Made by a program: the position numbers and the translations under genes
Notes under the pieces: model-generated
The model's input: the letters and a program-made list of their open reading frames with translations, nothing else
Databases searched by the model: none
Told to the model about the DNA's origin: nothing
Shown here: in pieces, positions 31,195-33,267 of the stretch
Layout: each line of letters begins with the position of its first letter
How positions within the stretch are numbered: position 1 is the stretch's first letter
From: a virus
Reading direction: 5' to 3' (one strand)
IMG/VR virus record: IMGVR_UViG_3300042294_004673
Location: 1 to 33,267 of that record
DNA: 33,267 nt

Positions 31195-31566
31195 TTATTT
31201 ATCAAAAGATTCTATAACATCCATAATCTCTTTCACTTTACTAAAAGGTATTTCTTGACAACCTACAGTAATATTTTGAGTATTATTATTGATTTCTGCT
31301 ATGTATTTATCATTTAATTTTATTTTTATTATTTTTGGGGTACCACTAAGTAACGTACACATTTCTTCAAAGTTAACTTTTATTCTATGTTCAGTGTGGC
31401 TAGACCCTAATATTTCTCTTTCTTTAACTGCATAAACAAAATAAGGCCATTCTTCATAACCTTCTTTTATATATACACTACACATGCTTATATTTTTTGC
31501 TAAAGCTAAAGCTTTAAGAGTTTCAAATTGATATTCATGTTCTACTTTAAAATAATAATCTCTCAT
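31195..31566 (-). CDS. Hypothetical protein, 123 residues
   Basis: Not recognised. An alpha/beta protein: N-terminal strand DYYFKVEHEYQF, helix ETLKALALAKNI, strand MCSVYIKEGYEEWPYFVYAV and a late segment QEIPFSKVKEIMDVIESFDK. It starts a two-gene operon with the gene at 30942-31172 and has a promoter 16 bp upstream (31582-31613). The size and ordered pattern suggest a single globular domain. Confidence 0.58.
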   Translation of the reverse strand: MRDYYFKVEHEYQFETLKALALAKNISMCSVYIKEGYEEWPYFVYAVKEREILGSSHTEHRIKVNFEEMCTLLSGTPKIIKIKLNDKYIAEINNNTQNITVGCQEIPFSKVKEIMDVIESFDK

Positions 31567-31581
31567 AAATTTTTATTTTAT

Positions 31582-31613
31582 TAAAATTAATTAAAAGATT
31601 TTGGTATAAAAGT
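31582..31613 (-). promoter_or_regulatory. Early promoter with TAATTTTA −7 box and ACC box
   Basis: TAATTTTA (31589-31582) with ACC in the conserved spacer position, 15 bp upstream of the ATG at 31566. The −33 place reads ACTT. Followed on its left by the gene at 31195-31566. Confidence 0.55.
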
Positions 31614-31620
31614 AAATAAT

Positions 31621-31872
31621 TTAAATTTCTTCTAAATCTTCATCATCAAACATAACGTTAGTTTCAAATAAAGGAAAGCCTCCAAAATTTGGAGGCATTA
31701 AGTTAAAACAATCCCAGCATTGAAGTTTATACCATGTTTGTCCATTAATTATTTTTTCTCTACTTTTTATACAATAAGTTATATATTCATCATCAACTGT
31801 TTTTTTTAAATATTTCCAACCCGCATCAGTTATTTTAATATACATACTATCATTAATATTAAATTTTTTCAT
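31621..31872 (-). CDS. Hypothetical protein, 83 residues
   Basis: Not recognised. N-terminus KKFNINDSMYIKITDAGWKY, middle ISY-like basic-aromatic segment (YCIKSREKIINGQTWYKLQC) and C-terminus rich in Phe/Asp/Glu (MFDDEDLEEI). The pattern suggests a small beta-barrel or SH3-like fold; this is a guess. It follows the gene at 31895-32140 by 22 bp and is probably co-transcribed with it. Confidence 0.55.
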   Translation of the reverse strand: MKKFNINDSMYIKITDAGWKYLKKTVDDEYITYCIKSREKIINGQTWYKLQCWDCFNLMPPNFGGFPLFETNVMFDDEDLEEI

Positions 31873-31894
31873 GGCTTATTTTTTTTTTTTGATA

Positions 31895-32140
31895 TTAATC
31901 CCTGCTCCTTTCCAATGACTTAGAATAAGGATTGTAAACTTGTTGAGGCATAATTAAGCAGTCCTTTTCTAAAGGCAAAGTTTCATGGTTATAAGTGGTT
32001 AGAATAGCATCCCCATCAACGTAAAATGCTTCTTTTACCCCATCCAAACAAACAACCTGTTTGTGATTTTCTACGAAATGACCATTTGTAGATTTTGTAG
32101 CAACGTTTACTTTTTCTTGTAAAAATGTCTCTTTTTTCAT
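31895..32140 (-). CDS. Hypothetical protein, about 81 residues
   Basis: I start it at the ATG at 32140 (MKKETFLQEKVNVATKS). A TTG at 32164 would add eight residues and overlap the upstream stop. The sequence KQVVCLDGVKEAFYVDGDAI (about 26-46) and CLIMPQQVYNPYSKS look like a single small domain. Not recognised; it lies directly downstream of the DUF6745-like gene and is probably co-transcribed with it, so the two may work together. Confidence 0.55.
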   Translation of the reverse strand: MKKETFLQEKVNVATKSTNGHFVENHKQVVCLDGVKEAFYVDGDAILTTYNHETLPLEKDCLIMPQQVYNPYSKSLERSRD

Positions 32141-32153
32141 TTTTTTTTGTTTT

Positions 32154-33267
32154 TTAATATTCAAATTTTAATTTACTAAAATATTCATTACCTTTTAAAG
32201 ATACAACATTAGAATAATCTTCTTTTGTTAATTCGTTGTTTTTTAACTTTTTTGTTCCTTTTTCATCAAACTTAAAGCTAAATATCTCACCCTGTCTGTT
32301 AATAGAGATAAGATTATCTTTCAATTTAAGAGGAATTTGGCAAAGAGAAGCGATAGCGTCTTTAGCATTATTTATATCAGGATTAACTCCTAAAAAGAAC
32401 ATTCTATCGGTGCTGGGGCAGTAGCATCTTACATAAGATATGTCAATGTTATTGACTTTTCCTTTAAATAAAGTGTACACGCCTATATTCATTCCTTTTG
32501 TTGTTTTTTCAAGGTATTTTTCTTCTTTTTTATCTACATAAGTATCTGTTTCTTTTAAATATTTAGATAAAAACCTAAATACAAATTCTCCTCCAAATTT
32601 TTCTTCATAAAAAGCCAACACTAAAGATTTTATTTCTTCATTTTTTTCTTTAGTCCACATATCAAATGTGTACTCTTTATTTAATAATTGGTGAAACAAT
32701 TTTTCCTCAACTGTTACTCCATTAAAACTATACATACCCCACCCATCAGGATATATAATTGATTTTTCTTCAATAGAATGTAATTGACCTTGAGAGTTTA
32801 GATTTATTTTCTTGGGTCGATTACAAACTATAACAAAATCCTTGTTGCACCAAATATAATTGACAGATGAGTTTATTGATTTATATATCTCATATCTTTC
32901 TTTTATATCATTATTAACTTCTAAACCACAATAATCTATAAAAAAAGAAATATAAGCCGTTCCCCAATACCACCCGCCAACCCAAAATTGACCTCCTAAA
33001 ACATTGTGCCAACTTAATTTTTGTTTTTCTATTAAAGATAAAACAGCACCATCAACAGCACCACGAACAGCATCATGAACAGCACCACGAACAGCATCAT
33101 GAACAACACCAATAACAGCACCAAAAACAGCATCACTAACAGCACCACCAACAGCGTCACGAACAGCACCACTAACAGCGTCACGAACAGAATCAACAAC
33201 AGCAACACCAACAGCACCATTAACAGCACCACCAACAGCACCACGAACAGAATCAACAACAGCAACA
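32154..33267 (-). CDS. DUF6745-like protein with N-terminal tetrapeptide repeats (5' partial)
   Basis: The frame is open from TAA at 32154 to the right edge (about 371 codons), so the start is outside the window; the first internal ATG (32735) is in mid-domain. From high to low coordinate: a 226-bp tandem-repeat region (Ala-Val every four residues), then LSWHNVLGGQFWVGGWYWGT, ISFFIDYCGLEV, the stretch IIYPDGWGMYSFNGVTVEEK and a helical C-terminal part. WHNVLGGQ/WVGGWYWG and the YPDGW motif match the DUF6745 proteins I know, whose biochemical function is not established. Role in the phage unknown. Confidence 0.7.
   Translation of the reverse strand, partial: VAVVDSVRGAVGGAVNGAVGVAVVDSVRDAVSGAVRDAVGGAVSDAVFGAVIGVVHDAVRGAVHDAVRGAVDGAVLSLIEKQKLSWHNVLGGQFWVGGWYWGTAYISFFIDYCGLEVNNDIKERYEIYKSINSSVNYIWCNKDFVIVCNRPKKINLNSQGQLHSIEEKSIIYPDGWGMYSFNGVTVEEKLFHQLLNKEYTFDMWTKEKNEEIKSLVLAFYEEKFGGEFVFRFLSKYLKETDTYVDKKEEKYLEKTTKGMNIGVYTLFKGKVNNIDISYVRCYCPSTDRMFFLGVNPDINNAKDAIASLCQIPLKLKDNLISINRQGEIFSFKFDEKGTKKLKNNELTKEDYSNVVSLKGNEYFSKLKFEY
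33042..33267 (-). repeat. 12-bp tandem repeat coding for Ala-Val tetrapeptides
   Basis: About nineteen degenerate 12-bp units. In the sense frame they read AVRGAVHDAVRGAVDGAV: GCT-GTT is constant, and two variable codons give pairs such as RG, HD, RD, GG and SG. The unit is best kept in the region 33042-33160 and continues to the right edge. Similar four-residue repeats before DUF6745-type domains occur in other bacteria, from memory. Confidence 0.85.

Noticed and set aside
33032-33265. Leu/Val-rich minus-strand frame
   Set aside because: It is the shifted frame of the 12-bp repeat; the frame giving Ala-Val tetrapeptides continues without stop into the DUF6745-like domain.
1-33267. tRNA genes, CRISPR array, insertion sequences or attachment sites
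   Set aside because: No T-arm-like motif, no spaced identical direct repeats with unique spacers, no transposase, integrase or terminal inverted repeats were seen. A covariance search was not possible.

Overview
The window is one end-to-end stretch of a strictly lytic-looking, AT-rich tailed-phage genome of the T4-like contractile-tail (myovirus) type. Every convincing gene lies on the minus strand, genes are tightly packed with ATGA or TAATG overlaps, and no bacterial housekeeping gene, rRNA, tRNA, integrase or transposase was seen. Recognisable markers are a gp55-type late sigma factor, gp6-like and gp25-like baseplate wedge proteins, a DnaG-type primase and long virion protein genes. A host in the Bacteroidota is inferred from four points: start codons lack Shine-Dalgarno sequences, promoters fit the TTTG-N19/20-TAnnTTTR pattern of that phylum, tail genes carry a Bacteroidota-phage-like N-terminus ([10 protein letters not shown]), and several small proteins resemble families I associate with Bacteroidota phages.

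Layout, low to high coordinate (transcription runs high to low). 1-5256: replication and nucleotide genes: an adenylyltransferase-like/HExxH fusion, a HAD nucleotidase, a PD-(D/E)XK nuclease, a primase and a GIY-YIG nuclease. 5260-9237: distal tail or fibre genes, including one gene with two in-frame stop codons and two Thr-Pro-linker proteins. 9269-21707: the baseplate and tail module, with a 1601-residue LamG-containing protein, gp6-like and gp25-like wedges, and a spike set with a lytic transglycosylase domain. 21740-24619: the late sigma factor, an HD hydrolase, a glutaredoxin, a T5orf172/GIY-YIG protein and small membrane or coiled proteins. 24620-33267: an accessory or early region of small genes, most of unknown function, arranged as short operons. 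Each operon is preceded by a near-identical promoter, and the region contains a small HTH regulator, an AT-hook-like protein, two arrays of a CCTATAGAGG-type decamer and a GC-rich nested hairpin. The window ends inside a DUF6745-like gene whose N-terminal part is a 12-bp/4-residue tandem repeat.

How it fits together (inference): the early operons would be read by host RNA polymerase from the TTTG/ACC/TAATTTTA promoters, possibly tuned by the HTH protein and the decamer arrays. The gp55-like factor would then turn on the structural module, perhaps through an ATATTTATAT element found just upstream of five genes or operons. The most unusual points are two genes whose conserved frames are broken by in-frame UAG (and UGA) codons, the shared ACC box inside nine promoters, and the origin-like or operator-like array plus hairpin at 27.43-27.62 kb.
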